Shown in pieces: positions 1-10,291 of a DNA stretch of 32,488 bases. The notes beneath the pieces are model-generated. The model made no database searches. It was not told the DNA's origin and was given only the letters and a program-made list of their open reading frames with translations. Source of the stretch: Lysobacterales bacterium (GTDB lineage: Bacteria; Pseudomonadota; Gammaproteobacteria; Xanthomonadales; S139-57); NCBI GenBank assembly GCA_026993285.1, contig JALWTZ010000003.1, positions 1 to 32,488 on the forward strand, read 5' to 3'. Position numbers and translations under genes: made by a program. Within the stretch, counting starts at the first letter, position 1; each line of letters opens with the position of its first letter.

Positions 1-527
1 TCGAAACGCTGTACCACCCGGAAATACTGCTGCAGGGCCTGTTGCCAGGCCTGTACATGGCCATCGCCGTCAATGGGGTTGATCAGGCCCATGCTGGGCC
101 GGCCGGACCAGCGCAGGATTTCCATTTCCGCTTCATACTCCGGGCTGTAGGGTACGGACCCGTCCACCACATAGAGGATGGCCGCGCCTGCCACCAGCGG
201 GCGCAAAAGAGCGGTTTCATCCGGGAAGCGCTGCTGGCAGTCCGGGTCTTCCACAAACCGGGCCACGGTTTCCGCTCGCCGGTGAGCACCGCTTTCCTGC
301 TGCCTGAGCCAGGCCAGTACCGCATGGGGACGCTGGAAGCCCGGGGTATCCACCAGACAATAGTGTCCGCCCGCATTCTCGTAGCGGTAGGAGGCTGCCG
401 CCGTGGTGGTGCCTGATTGCCGGGCAATGGCAATGCTGTCATCCCGTGCCAGCGTGGCGACAATGGACGACTTGCCCTTGTTGGGATGACCCACCACGGC
501 AAAACAGGGTTCATGCTGGGATTTCAT
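1..527 (-). CDS. GTPase, DUF3482-like (C-terminus beyond the window's left edge)
   Basis: Reverse-strand frame absent from the ORF track because it runs off the edge: MKSQHEPCFAVVGHPNKGKSSIVATLARDDSIAIARQSGTTTAAASYRYENAGGHYCLVDTPGFQ... P-loop GHPNKGKS and DTPG motifs. Its ATG overlaps the stop of the DUF2868-like gene (ATGA). Confidence 0.8.
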   Translation of the reverse strand, partial: MKSQHEPCFAVVGHPNKGKSSIVATLARDDSIAIARQSGTTTAAASYRYENAGGHYCLVDTPGFQRPHAVLAWLRQQESGAHRRAETVARFVEDPDCQQRFPDETALLRPLVAGAAILYVVDGSVPYSPEYEAEMEILRWSGRPSMGLINPIDGDGHVQAWQQALQQYFRVVQRF

Positions 528-1558
528 GGCCAATGCAATACCTTCCATCCAGGGAGTGCGGCAGCAAAACGACGCCATTCCTGCCAGTGGGAAGCCTCTG
601 GATGCTGAAGCTGACTTTCCTTCCAGGCCAACGGCAGAATCAGCCCCCGGGTTCCGTTCAGCCGGTCGGCCAGTTCCGCCAGTGGCGGCTCCCAGGCACG
701 CACCACGACCACCAGCGGTTGACCGGTTCCACCGGCCCAATCCCGGATGGCCATTGCCGGCTCGGGCAACTGTCCGGCAATCTCGCGTGGCAGCCAGGCG
801 GCATCCAGCCACTGGGCATCGGGTGGCCATTGATTCGTAGTGGTACCCAGGTCCAGTGCTTGTACCGTGGTCTCGGTGCGAGTAACCGGTTCCGGTGTCT
901 GCAACTGCCGCAACCGCCAGGCGGCGTGGAGCAATAACAGAAAACGCGGCAGCACCACATAGAAAAACTGTGCAGCCAGGACAAAGGTCCACCAGCGGGA
1001 GAAAGGTGCCTGTGCGTCAGGCAGAGCCAGTCGATTGCCCTGCGTCTGCTCCAGGAGATCGAGACTAGGCTGGGCCGCCTCCCAGAACGACCAGGGCCAG
1101 GCCAGCAGCCGCAGCCATGGCTCCAGATCCTGTGCCGTGAGCAGGGTACTGCGCCAGACAAAATGCAGGTCGGTGAACAACAGCAACAGCCAGAGGGCCA
1201 GCACGGTACCCAGACTCAACCCCAGCATCAACCATTGCCCGCTCAGCAGCAGCCACCAGAAACTGCCTCCTTGCAGACGATATTGACGCAATTGTGCCTT
1301 CCAGGTAGCAGGCAACAGCGGCAAATGCTGCCAGCCCGCTGGCGGAATCCAGCTCTGCTTGCGCAACAAGGCCAGCAAAGTCAGCAACAATGTCAGCACC
1401 GGCAACCCTACCAGCAATGACAACACCGCCAGCAGGTTAACCTGACCATGGGCATCCCCTGCCAGCAGGGGCCAGCTGAGCAGGCAGCCGACAGCCAGCC
1501 CCAACAGCATCATGCCGGGCTGTATCCAGGATTCATGTGTCAGGGTGGAGTGATTCAA
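524..1558 (-). CDS. DUF2868-like membrane protein
   Basis: 344 aa ORF with several hydrophobic segments, translationally coupled to the GTPase; typical DUF2868/DUF3482 pairing. Confidence 0.7.
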   Translation of the reverse strand: MNHSTLTHESWIQPGMMLLGLAVGCLLSWPLLAGDAHGQVNLLAVLSLLVGLPVLTLLLTLLALLRKQSWIPPAGWQHLPLLPATWKAQLRQYRLQGGSFWWLLLSGQWLMLGLSLGTVLALWLLLLFTDLHFVWRSTLLTAQDLEPWLRLLAWPWSFWEAAQPSLDLLEQTQGNRLALPDAQAPFSRWWTFVLAAQFFYVVLPRFLLLLHAAWRLRQLQTPEPVTRTETTVQALDLGTTTNQWPPDAQWLDAAWLPREIAGQLPEPAMAIRDWAGGTGQPLVVVVRAWEPPLAELADRLNGTRGLILPLAWKESQLQHPEASHWQEWRRFAAALPGWKVLHWP

Positions 1559-1634
1559 GCCGGGGGGTTGTGTGGTTTGCAGGCAGCCTATCCTAGCATG
1601 TTCTTTTCCGTGACCAGTACGCCGTAATCAGCCG

Positions 1635-2063
1635 CTACTCGATGTCACGAGAAAACACCACCGGCCGTTTCTCCTTCAACCAGCCATTCATGCCCTGGGC
1701 AAGGTGATAGACCTGTTTCATGCCCATGCGTTTTTCCAGAAACAGCCCTACCTGCCGGGTGCGGTTGCCGGAACGGCAGACCAGAATGAATGGCTGGTCC
1801 TTGTTCGGCACGATTTTCCTGAAACGCTCCAGCCAGCCCTGCACATCGGCCCGCCCCAATTCATCGAAAAACATCAACCGATGGGCACCGGCGATGGTGC
1901 CGGTTTCCTGCCATTCCCGCGGGGTACGGATATCAATCACCGGCACACCCTCTTTCTGCATTTGCAACAGCGCTTCCGGAGACAGGTTGTGCAACTCTGC
2001 CCTTGCGGGTGCCACCGCCAGCAAGGCAAGCAAAATACCGGATTTCAGCAAATGGTGAAACAT
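1635..2063 (-). CDS. Secreted rhodanese-like domain protein
   Basis: Signal peptide, then VIDIRTPREWQETGTIAGAHRLMF and active-site-like loop LVCRSGNRT. Confidence 0.85.
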   Translation of the reverse strand: MFHHLLKSGILLALLAVAPARAELHNLSPEALLQMQKEGVPVIDIRTPREWQETGTIAGAHRLMFFDELGRADVQGWLERFRKIVPNKDQPFILVCRSGNRTRQVGLFLEKRMGMKQVYHLAQGMNGWLKEKRPVVFSRDIE

Positions 2064-2093
2064 GAGCCGTAGCCTTTGATGTTTGGGAAAATA

Positions 2094-2690
2094 TTATACT
2101 ACGCCAGTTTGCAAATCCTTCACCAGTGCCGCCCGGACATCCTCTGGAACCGGGTTAACCTCGTGCTGATATTCGGGATGATTGATCAACGCCCGCAGGG
2201 GTGCTCCACTTTGTGCAGCCTGAACCATCTCCGGCGTCAGTTCGAAACGGAGAAAATGGACAGAGGAGGTTTTTTCCTCATCCTCCCGCTCCAGATCCTC
2301 ATCCGCAATGGGGCGAATCACCGGCAGATCACCGACCTGCAGGCCGACATGTTTTTCAATGCCCAGCAGTTTCTTCAGCCAGGCCCGCCGTTCCTGTTCA
2401 TCCGGAAACTCCAGCATGAAGGTGGCTTTCCAGTTGCTGCCATCCGGGATCAGCGGGTTGTAGGCATCCAGTTCCTCCTGTATGCCCTCGGGCTCGAAAA
2501 TGCGTTCGATGCGCAGCATTTCCTGGATCTGGTACTGCATGGTCAACGCATCTTCGAAATACAGGGTGGCATGCGGCCCGATGGGCAGGCGGCGGTTCTT
2601 TTTGTGCGCCATGACCTTTTGACGAAATTCCGGCCGGATGCGGGCATATTCTTCCAGTGAATACAGGTCTGAATGCGTCAGTTTCTGCAT
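2094..2690 (-). CDS. DUF3501 family protein
   Basis: MQKLTHSDLYSLEEYARIRPEFRQKVMAHKKNRRLPIGPHATLYFEDALTMQYQIQEMLRIERIFE is typical of DUF3501; adjacent to the GlpC-like Fe-S gene. Confidence 0.8.
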   Translation of the reverse strand: MQKLTHSDLYSLEEYARIRPEFRQKVMAHKKNRRLPIGPHATLYFEDALTMQYQIQEMLRIERIFEPEGIQEELDAYNPLIPDGSNWKATFMLEFPDEQERRAWLKKLLGIEKHVGLQVGDLPVIRPIADEDLEREDEEKTSSVHFLRFELTPEMVQAAQSGAPLRALINHPEYQHEVNPVPEDVRAALVKDLQTGVV

Positions 2691-2700
2691 GTTCGCCTCC

Positions 2701-4029
2701 TCAGATACCGTAGGCCTGACGAATCAGGCTGATGGGATGTCGCGGTTCGGAACCATCGGCCAGGCCGTTGGCAATCTGTTCTCCGGCCATGGCGCAGTCA
2801 CTGCAGTAGTGATCCGGTTTCCATTGCTTGACCTTGTTGTACACCGGGCGGCCAATCTTCATGGAAGCCGGATGAAACTCCGTTTTCACCGCGTAGGTGC
2901 CATCATGGCCGGAACAACGCTCAATGGTGGTGATTTCGGTCTCCGGCACCAGCGAGAGCATTTCCCGTGTCTTGGGGCCAATACGCTGTACCCGCTGATG
3001 GCAGGCCGCATGGTAGGCCACCTTGCCCAGCGGCTGTTGGAAATCGGTTTTCAGCAGGCCATGCTTGTGGCGCAGCATCAGGTATTCGAAAGGGTCGTAG
3101 ATGTGATCCCGCACCTTGGCCACCTGTGCATCCTCGGGAAACATCAGCGGCAGTTCCTGCTTGAACATGAGCACGCAGGAGGGTACCGGAGCGATGATAT
3201 CCCAGCCTTCATCCACCAGCCGTGCCAGCTCGGGGATATTCACCGCCTTGGCCTGGGCCACCGATTCGAAATCGCCCAGTTCCAGCTTGGGCATGCCGCA
3301 GCACTGTTCCTTTTGCGGCAGGGTGACCGGAATCGCATTGTGGCGCAGCACGGCTACCAGGTCTTCCCCGCTTTGCGGGTCGTTGCGGTTGCCGTAGCAA
3401 GTGGTGAACAGGGCGACCTTGCCGGTGGTGGGGCCGGCCGGCTGCGCACCCTCGCCGCTGTCCGGCACGATGCGCTTGCGCAGGGTGTGGCTGTGGAATT
3501 TGGGCAGGCGGGCATCCTTGTGCACGCCAAAGCCCTTGTCCAGCGCCGAACGGAAGGCCGGTGTGCGGTTCAGGCCATTGACGACCTGCACCACCAGTGG
3601 AATGGTGGCGGCCTTGCCGACGGCATCCGTACTGGTGAGCACCTTGTCACGCAAGCGGGCACCGTGTTTTTTGAAATGCACCGCCTTGGCCTGCAGCATG
3701 AGGTGGGGAAAATCCACATTCCACTCATGCGGAGGCACATAGGGGCATTTGGTCAGAAAGCAGAGATCACAGAGATAGCAATGGTCCACCACCTTCTGGT
3801 AGTCGGCCTTGTCCACGCCGTCGATTTCCATGGTGTCGGATTCGTCCACCAGATCAAACAGGGTGGGAAAGGCCTGGCACAGACTGACACAGCGGCGGCA
3901 ACCATGACAGATATCGAAAACCCGCTCCATCTCCGCCAGCAACTTGTCTTCATCGTAGTATCCGGGGTTCTGCCAGTCCACCGGGTGGCGGGTGGGTGCT
4001 TCCAGACTGCCTTCTCGTTGTTGGCTCAT
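2701..4029 (-). CDS. Heterodisulfide reductase/GlpC-like Fe-S protein
   Basis: Two ferredoxin-type clusters ([26 protein letters not shown]) and a CCG domain (CCGMP); the second CCG position reads CSGHDG. Confidence 0.85.
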   Translation of the reverse strand: MSQQREGSLEAPTRHPVDWQNPGYYDEDKLLAEMERVFDICHGCRRCVSLCQAFPTLFDLVDESDTMEIDGVDKADYQKVVDHCYLCDLCFLTKCPYVPPHEWNVDFPHLMLQAKAVHFKKHGARLRDKVLTSTDAVGKAATIPLVVQVVNGLNRTPAFRSALDKGFGVHKDARLPKFHSHTLRKRIVPDSGEGAQPAGPTTGKVALFTTCYGNRNDPQSGEDLVAVLRHNAIPVTLPQKEQCCGMPKLELGDFESVAQAKAVNIPELARLVDEGWDIIAPVPSCVLMFKQELPLMFPEDAQVAKVRDHIYDPFEYLMLRHKHGLLKTDFQQPLGKVAYHAACHQRVQRIGPKTREMLSLVPETEITTIERCSGHDGTYAVKTEFHPASMKIGRPVYNKVKQWKPDHYCSDCAMAGEQIANGLADGSEPRHPISLIRQAYGI

Positions 4030-4071
4030 GGTTTCTGCCCCTCCAGTTCAATCACTTGTATTCGCGCCATC

Positions 4072-4095
4072 AAAAAAGGGGCCTTGCGGCCCCTT
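4072..4095 (-). terminator. Rho-independent terminator 3' of rubrerythrin
   Basis: Minus strand: AAGGGGCC-gcaa-GGCCCCTT followed by TTTT. Confidence 0.85.
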
Positions 4096-4104
4096 GCCGG
4101 GCAC

Positions 4105-4524
4105 TCAGGCGTCCAGCGTATCCAGCGCTTTCTGGAACCGGTTGGCGTGGGAACGCTCCGCCTTGGCCAGTGTTTCGAACCAGTCGGCAATTTCGTCAAA
4201 CCCCTCGTCTCGGGCGGTCTTGGCCATGCCGGGGTACATATCGGTGTACTCGTGGGTTTCACCGGCAATGGCGGCTTTCAGGTTATCTGCCGTGCCACCG
4301 ATGGGCAGGCCGGTGGCCGGGTCACCCACTTCTTCCAGGTACTCCAGGTGACCGTGGGCATGGCCGGTTTCACCTTCGGCCGTGGAACGGAACACGGCAG
4401 CCACATCATTGTAACCTTCCACATCGGCCTTGGCGGCAAAGTAGAGGTAACGACGATTGGCCTGGGATTCGCCGGCAAAGGCGGCTTTCAGATTTTCTTC
4501 GGTTTTGGAACCTTTCAGAGACAT
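4105..4524 (-). CDS. Rubrerythrin family protein
   Basis: [63 protein letters not shown], a ferritin-like diiron ExxH pattern. Confidence 0.9.
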   Translation of the reverse strand: MSLKGSKTEENLKAAFAGESQANRRYLYFAAKADVEGYNDVAAVFRSTAEGETGHAHGHLEYLEEVGDPATGLPIGGTADNLKAAIAGETHEYTDMYPGMAKTARDEGFDEIADWFETLAKAERSHANRFQKALDTLDA

Positions 4525-4767
4525 GAGTCTTCCTCCATTGATCGGGTGTGATTACGGGTGTGCACCAGCATTGAACCGGGCACGGCCCTGTGTTTCAGCC
4601 ACCGGGGAGGCGATCACGCAAGCGCGGAACACGCCATCCGCACGCCGTGTTCCACACGCTGTTCCACCCTCCCGGCAAATCACGGATTACGCGACTTGCC
4701 CAGACACTATAGGGACAGAATCAGCCAGAGAGAAATTGTTTGTTTCAATGAGTTTGATAGATCATGA

Positions 4768-5160
4768 CTATTGCATCAGCGCATGCCACAGCAAGGCCGC
4801 AGACAACAGGATGATGACCATCCAGGTCAACAGCGTGCCATAGAAGCGGCCGATGGTCTTGCCCGCATCCCGCTGCAGGCCGGAAGCATGCATCAGGCGC
4901 CCCAGCAACAACAGGCCGCCGGCAGCATACAGGCCGATGACCGGCAGGGCATGGTTGAGTTCCGCCATGCCCAGCAACAACAGGCTCATGGGCACATATT
5001 CGATGAAATTGGCATGCACCCGGATGGCTCGTGCCAGTTCTTCCTGCCCGCCATGGCCGATGCCCACCTGATACTTTCTGCGCAGGCCAACCACCTGCAT
5101 GGCCAGCCAGAGCATCAACAGGGCCAGCAGTGCGGTATAGATTCCGGTAATGGGTAACAT
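4768..5160 (-). CDS. MAPEG family membrane protein
   Basis: RRKYQVGIGHGGQEELARAIRVHANFIEYVPMSLLLLGMAE is a MAPEG signature; hydrophobic helices. Confidence 0.9.
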   Translation of the reverse strand: MLPITGIYTALLALLMLWLAMQVVGLRRKYQVGIGHGGQEELARAIRVHANFIEYVPMSLLLLGMAELNHALPVIGLYAAGGLLLLGRLMHASGLQRDAGKTIGRFYGTLLTWMVIILLSAALLWHALMQ

Positions 5161-5238
5161 GGTGCCTCTCCCGCGGGTTATTGGTGAACAACCGGTCAGC
5201 GGCTATCATGCAGCCCAATGCCAAGCGAGCGCAAGCCG

Positions 5239-5853
5239 ATGAAAACCGAATATGACCAGCTGACCCCCACTTTGCCGGAAAACTTTCAAGAATTGGGAGA
5301 AAACAGCTTCATCTTTGTGGTGGATGATGCCCTGCCGGAGATCTTCTGCGATGAGATGGTCCGCCGCTTCGAGGCGCATCCGGATGAGCAGTATCCGGGC
5401 CGTATCGGCCAGCAGGCGGTGGAGGAGCAGAGCATCAAGCGTTCCACCGACCTGGTGGTCAGCGGCAAGGCGCACTGGAAGGATATCGACCACGCCCTGT
5501 TTCGCTCCCTGGGGCTGGCCGTCAAGGCCTTTCGTGAGCGTTACCCCTTCTTCAGGGGCCGCTTCAAGGACGTGGGCTATGCCATCCAGCGCACGCAACC
5601 CGGCGAGTTCTACCACTGGCATATCGACGGCGGCTCGCACCAGTTCGCCGACCGGCAGCTGGTGGCCGTCTGGTACCTCAATGATGTGGAAGGCCCCGGA
5701 GGCGAGACGGAATTTCTCTACCAGAACATCAAGGTCAAGCCGCGCAAGGGCCGCCTGTTGCTGTTCCCGCCCTTCTGGACCCATGTACACCGGGGTGTGG
5801 AACTGCAGGCCGGGGTGAAATACATTGCCACCACCTGGCTGTCCTTTGCATAG
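5239..5853 (+). CDS. 2OG-Fe(II) oxygenase
   Basis: HxD...H motif (YHWHIDGG ... FWTHVHRG) and WYLNDVEGPGGETEFLYQNIKVKPRKGRLLLFPP. ORF also open from 5218. Confidence 0.85.
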   Translation: MKTEYDQLTPTLPENFQELGENSFIFVVDDALPEIFCDEMVRRFEAHPDEQYPGRIGQQAVEEQSIKRSTDLVVSGKAHWKDIDHALFRSLGLAVKAFRERYPFFRGRFKDVGYAIQRTQPGEFYHWHIDGGSHQFADRQLVAVWYLNDVEGPGGETEFLYQNIKVKPRKGRLLLFPPFWTHVHRGVELQAGVKYIATTWLSFA

Positions 5854-5858
5854 GCCTG

Positions 5859-6143
5859 CTACTGGTCTTCGTCCCGCAGCAGGGCCTTCAGCTGCTGAAA
5901 ACCCTCCAGTTCCAGCAGCAGGCGGTCCCTTTCGGAGCGGGCGATATCCGCCCAGTGCCTGCCTTGCAGCGCGCCCACCATGGCATAGAGAAAATTCAGG
6001 CTGACAGTGCCCTGTGCCCGCAGCTCAAGGAAGGCCTGTACCGGCCCGATCCGCTCCAGATCGGCCCGGGTATGGATGCCAATGGCATTCAGGGCCTTTT
6101 CCGATGCCGGGCCCAGCCCCTGCAATCTTGCCAGCTCTCCCAT
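5859..6143 (-). CDS. TfoX/Sxy C-terminal domain protein
   Basis: LQGLGPASEKALNAIGIHTRADLERIGPVQAFLELRAQG...LNFLYAMVGALQGRHW matches the TfoX_C pattern. Confidence 0.8.
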   Translation of the reverse strand: MGELARLQGLGPASEKALNAIGIHTRADLERIGPVQAFLELRAQGTVSLNFLYAMVGALQGRHWADIARSERDRLLLELEGFQQLKALLRDEDQ

Positions 6144-6283
6144 GGCTTCCCCCGTTGAGTGCTCCCGGTTCGCGGCCTACCGCTTGCGGGCCATTGTAAA
6201 CGGCCTTCTCTCTTCCGTGCTATCCACCGGCCCGGCCGGGCATGCTATGTTTTCGCCTTTCCCTTGTGATGATGGAGTTCACC

Positions 6284-8131
6284 ATGCCGCCGCTGCGTTC
6301 CAATACCACCACCCAGGGCCGCAACATGGCCGGTGCGCGCGCCCTGTGGCGGGCCACCGGCGTGAAGGATGAGGAATTCGGCAAGCCCATCATTGCCGTG
6401 GTCAATTCCTACACCCAGTTCGTGCCCGGACATGTGCACCTGAAAAACCTGGGGGACCGGGTGGCCGATGCCATCCGCGAGGCCGGCGGCATCCCGCGGG
6501 AGTTCAACACCATCGCGGTGGATGACGGCATTGCCATGGGCCACGGCGGCATGCTCTATTCTCTGCCGTCCCGGGAGCTGATCGCCGATTCGGTGGAGTA
6601 CATGGTCAACGCCCACTGTGCCGATGCCATGGTCTGCATTTCCAACTGCGACAAGATCACCCCCGGCATGCTGATGGCCGCCATGCGGCTGAACATACCG
6701 GCGGTGTTCGTTTCCGGCGGGCCCATGGAAGCGGGCAAGACCCGCCTGGCCGACGGCGAGCACAAGCTGGACCTGGTGGATGCCATGGTGGCGGCGGTGA
6801 CCGATTCGGTCAGCGATGCCGACAGCGAGCGCATCGAGCGTTCCGCCTGCCCCACCTGCGGTTCCTGCTCCGGCATGTTTACCGCCAATTCCATGAACTG
6901 CCTGGCCGAGGCACTGGGGCTGGCCCTGCCGGGCAACGGCTCGCTGCTGGCCACCCATGCCGACCGCAAGGGGCTGTTCGAGCAGGCGGGCCGGCGGGTG
7001 GTGGAACTGTGCCGCCGCTGGTACGAACAGGAAGACACCCGTGCCCTGCCCCGTGGCATCGCCACCTTCGAGGCCTTTGAAAACGCCATGGCGCTGGATA
7101 TCGCCATGGGCGGCTCCACCAACACCGTGCTGCATCTGCTGGCCATCGCCCGCGAAGGGGAAGTGCCCTTCACCATGGCGGATATCGACCGGATGTCGCG
7201 CAAGGTGCCACACCTGTGCAAGGTGGCGCCATCCACACCGCTGTATCACATGGAAGATGTACACCGCGCCGGCGGGGTGATGGGCATTCTGGGCGAACTG
7301 CAGCGGGCCGGCCTGCTGCATGAAGATACCCCCACGGTGCACAGCGCCACCCTGGGCGAAGCCCTGCAACAGTGGGATATCCGGCAAACCACGGACGAAA
7401 GCGTGTTGCGCTTCTACCGGGCCGGGCCGGCGGGCATTCCCACCCAGGAGGCCTTCTCCCAGAACTGCCGCTGGGAAAGCCTGGACGACGACCGCGAAAC
7501 CGGCTGTATCCGCGACCTGGCCCATGCCTATTCCGCTGACGGTGGCCTGGCGGTACTGTTCGGCAACCTGGCCGAGAAAGGCTGCATCGTCAAGACCGCC
7601 GGCGTGGCCGAGAACTGCCTGCGGTTCACCGGCCGGGCCCGGATTTTCGAATCCCAGGAAGCGGCGGTGGAAGCCATACTGGGTGACCGGATCGAAGCCG
7701 GTGATGTGGTGCTGATCCGCTACGAGGGGCCGAAGGGTGGCCCCGGCATGCAGGAGATGCTCTATCCCACTTCCTACCTCAAGGCCAAGGGGCTGGGAGC
7801 GCAATGCGCCCTGATTACCGATGGCCGTTTCTCCGGCGGCACCTCCGGCCTTTCCATCGGCCATGTCTCGCCGGAAGCGGCCGCCGGCGGCACCATCGGC
7901 CTGGTGGAAGAAGGCGACCGCATCGAAATCGACATTCCCGCCCGTCGCATTCACCTGGCGGTAGCCGAGGACGAGCTGGCCCGGCGCCGGGCCGCCATGG
8001 AAGCCCGACCCCGCCCCTGGCAGCCAGAAAACCGCCAGCGCAGCGTGAGCCGGGCTCTGCAGGCCTACGCCCTGCTGGCCACTTCCGCCGACACCGGTGC
8101 CGTGCGCCGCCTGCCGGGCGAAGAGGCATGA
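6284..8131 (+). CDS. ilvD: Dihydroxy-acid dehydratase
   Basis: [78 protein letters not shown]. Confidence 0.95.
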   Translation: MPPLRSNTTTQGRNMAGARALWRATGVKDEEFGKPIIAVVNSYTQFVPGHVHLKNLGDRVADAIREAGGIPREFNTIAVDDGIAMGHGGMLYSLPSRELIADSVEYMVNAHCADAMVCISNCDKITPGMLMAAMRLNIPAVFVSGGPMEAGKTRLADGEHKLDLVDAMVAAVTDSVSDADSERIERSACPTCGSCSGMFTANSMNCLAEALGLALPGNGSLLATHADRKGLFEQAGRRVVELCRRWYEQEDTRALPRGIATFEAFENAMALDIAMGGSTNTVLHLLAIAREGEVPFTMADIDRMSRKVPHLCKVAPSTPLYHMEDVHRAGGVMGILGELQRAGLLHEDTPTVHSATLGEALQQWDIRQTTDESVLRFYRAGPAGIPTQEAFSQNCRWESLDDDRETGCIRDLAHAYSADGGLAVLFGNLAEKGCIVKTAGVAENCLRFTGRARIFESQEAAVEAILGDRIEAGDVVLIRYEGPKGGPGMQEMLYPTSYLKAKGLGAQCALITDGRFSGGTSGLSIGHVSPEAAAGGTIGLVEEGDRIEIDIPARRIHLAVAEDELARRRAAMEARPRPWQPENRQRSVSRALQAYALLATSADTGAVRRLPGEEA

Positions 8132-9645
8132 GCACAGACCCGCAACTGCTGCACCGGCTGGTACGGGCCATTGGCCGGGCACGGGTCTACGATGTGGCCC
8201 ACCGCACCCCGCTGCAGCTGACCGAACTGCTCAGCCAGCGTTGTGACCAGCAGATCTTTCTCAAGCGGGAAGACCTGCAGCGCACCCATTCCTTCAAGTG
8301 CCGGGGCAGTTACAACCGCATCGTGCAACTGCCCCTGGGCACCAGCGGCGTAATCGCCGCATCCGCCGGCAACCATGCCCAGGGCGTGGCCCTGGGTGCC
8401 CGTGAACGGGGCCTGCCGGCCACCATCGTCATGCCGCGCACCACCCCGCGCATCAAGGTACAGGCAGTGGAACGCTACGGCCCGCATATCGTGCTCTTTG
8501 GCGACAATTTCGACCAGGCCAAGGCCCACGCCCTGAAACTGGCGCAGGAAAACGGCTGGCAGATGATCCACCCCTTCGATGATTTCGATGTCATCGCCGG
8601 CCAGGGCACAGTAGGCAAGGAGATTCTCGACGAGGAACCGGATGTGGATGTGGTCTTCGTACCCGTGGGTGGTGGCGGCCTGCTGGCCGGCGTGGCCGCC
8701 TGGATCAAACACCTGCACCCGGACTGCCGCATCGTGGCGGTGGAAGCGGAAGAATCCGCCTGCTTCGCCGCCGCCCGCGAAGCCGGCCAGCCGGTGGACC
8801 TCAACACCGTGGACAGCTTTGCCGACGGGGTGGCCGTCAAGCGCATCGGCGAGCTGGCCTTCTCCATCGCCAACCCGCTGGTGGACGAAGTGATTACCGT
8901 ATCCGCCGATGCCATCTGCGCCGCCATCAAGGCCGTGTATGAAAACACCCGCTCCATCGCCGAACCGGCCGGCGCGCTGGCCCTGGCCGGGCTGAAGCAA
9001 TGGGTGAAGCAGGCGCCGGAGCCCAACATGAAACTGGTGGCCCTGCTCAGCGGTGCCAACATCGACTTTCACAACCTGCGCTACATTTCCGAACGCACGG
9101 AACTGGGCGAGCACCGCGAAGCCCTGTTCGCGGTGACCATTCCGGAAAAACCCGGCGAATTTCTCAAGCTCAGCCGGGCCCTGCACGGGCGTAACATCAC
9201 CGAATTCAACTACCGCTACAACGACGACCGTGCCGCGCAGATTTTCATCGGCGTGCAAACCCCCGGCGGGCGCAAGGAAGGCCAGGCGGTGCATCAGGAA
9301 CTGGAACAGGCCGGCTACCCGGTGATGGACCTGAGCGACAACGAAACCGCCAAGCTGCACCTGCGCTATCTCATGGGCGGCCATGCCGCCAACAACGGTG
9401 AATACCTGTTTCGTTTTGAATTCCCGGAACGCCCCGGCGCGCTGATCCAGTTTCTCGAAGCGCTGGGCATGCGCTGGAACATCAGCCTGTTCCACTACCG
9501 CAACCATGGTGCGGCCATGGGGCGGGTACTGCTAGGTCTACAGGCACCGGAAGGGCAAAGGGAGGCACTGCTGGCCACCCTGACCCAGACGGGCTACCCC
9601 TTTGTGGACGAAAGCGAAAATCCGGCCTGTCGTTTGTTTCTCTGA
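8128..9645 (+). CDS. ilvA: Threonine ammonia-lyase, biosynthetic
   Basis: PLP Lys motif [37 protein letters not shown]; two C-terminal ACT-like regions ([18 protein letters not shown]). Start overlaps the ilvD stop (ATGA). Confidence 0.95.
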   Translation: MSTDPQLLHRLVRAIGRARVYDVAHRTPLQLTELLSQRCDQQIFLKREDLQRTHSFKCRGSYNRIVQLPLGTSGVIAASAGNHAQGVALGARERGLPATIVMPRTTPRIKVQAVERYGPHIVLFGDNFDQAKAHALKLAQENGWQMIHPFDDFDVIAGQGTVGKEILDEEPDVDVVFVPVGGGGLLAGVAAWIKHLHPDCRIVAVEAEESACFAAAREAGQPVDLNTVDSFADGVAVKRIGELAFSIANPLVDEVITVSADAICAAIKAVYENTRSIAEPAGALALAGLKQWVKQAPEPNMKLVALLSGANIDFHNLRYISERTELGEHREALFAVTIPEKPGEFLKLSRALHGRNITEFNYRYNDDRAAQIFIGVQTPGGRKEGQAVHQELEQAGYPVMDLSDNETAKLHLRYLMGGHAANNGEYLFRFEFPERPGALIQFLEALGMRWNISLFHYRNHGAAMGRVLLGLQAPEGQREALLATLTQTGYPFVDESENPACRLFL

Positions 9646-9656
9646 AGAAGGGAAAA

Positions 9657-9683
9657 GCCGGCGGGGACAACTATCCCGCCGGC
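9657..9683 (-). terminator. Rho-independent terminator-like hairpin
   Basis: GCCGGCGGG/CCCGCCGGC, 9 bp perfect arms; T-run on the minus-strand side. Confidence 0.7.
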
Positions 9684-9695
9684 CCAGGCTGGCTG

Positions 9696-10169
9696 TCAGC
9701 GACGGCCGGACTCGGCACCCGGCCGGTTTGCTGCGGGTACGGCATCCACTGGCCTGACCAGAACTTCCAGGGAGAAGCGGGTGGATTCAGGTGTGTAACC
9801 ACCGATGGTGAGCGTAGCTTTCCGGTTCAGGAACGCGCCCAGTTGTACCGGTTCACCCTTCAAGCTGGATTGAGCGCCGGCAAGGATATCCAGCATCGCA
9901 TAAGGCTCTCCCTTTGGGCTCACTGCCAGCTCCGTAATGGTCAGCTGAACCTGATACAGGCGGGTGCCTTCACCATCCCGAAACGCAAGCTGCCCGGTCT
10001 TGCCCTCGGCCAGGGTCATGGCGGCATCGAAGGCCTTGCCTGCATCGTTGATGGCCAGCGCCACTTCAAAAAGCCGGGGCGAGGCTGCTTGGGCCGGGGT
10101 CAGGAAAAGGAACAGGGACAGAAGGGGCAGCAGAGCGCCTTCCTTTTTCATGCCTGGGTTTGAAAACAT
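9696..10169 (-). CDS. Hypothetical secreted protein
   Basis: 157 aa with signal peptide (LLPLLSLFLFLTPAQAA); domain not recognised. Confidence 0.65.
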   Translation of the reverse strand: MFSNPGMKKEGALLPLLSLFLFLTPAQAASPRLFEVALAINDAGKAFDAAMTLAEGKTGQLAFRDGEGTRLYQVQLTITELAVSPKGEPYAMLDILAGAQSSLKGEPVQLGAFLNRKATLTIGGYTPESTRFSLEVLVRPVDAVPAANRPGAESGRR

Positions 10170-10259
10170 ACCGATCTCCTTGGTTGTTGGGTTGGCAAAG
10201 GCAGGCTAGCTGTTTGCCGTCATGGTTTCAAGCCTGGGAAAAATGCCCTCGCAATAAAA

Positions 10260-10283
10260 CCGGCAGGGCGCACACCCTGCCGG
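10260..10283 (-). terminator. Rho-independent terminator-like hairpin
   Basis: CCGGCAGGG/CCCTGCCGG followed by TTTTATT on the minus strand. Confidence 0.75.
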
Positions 10284-10291
10284 ATGACTGC

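Noticed and set aside
83-514. 143-aa minus-strand ORF
   Set aside because: Out of frame with the real GTPase, whose P-loop frame runs off the window edge.
2638-4551. 637-aa plus-strand ORF
   Set aside because: Antisense shadow of the DUF3501/Fe-S/rubrerythrin genes; low-complexity H/G/Q-rich translation and no recognisable domain.
6245-8182. 645-aa minus-strand ORF
   Set aside because: Antisense shadow of ilvD, a high-GC codon artefact.
8065-9507. 480-aa minus-strand ORF
   Set aside because: Antisense shadow of ilvA.
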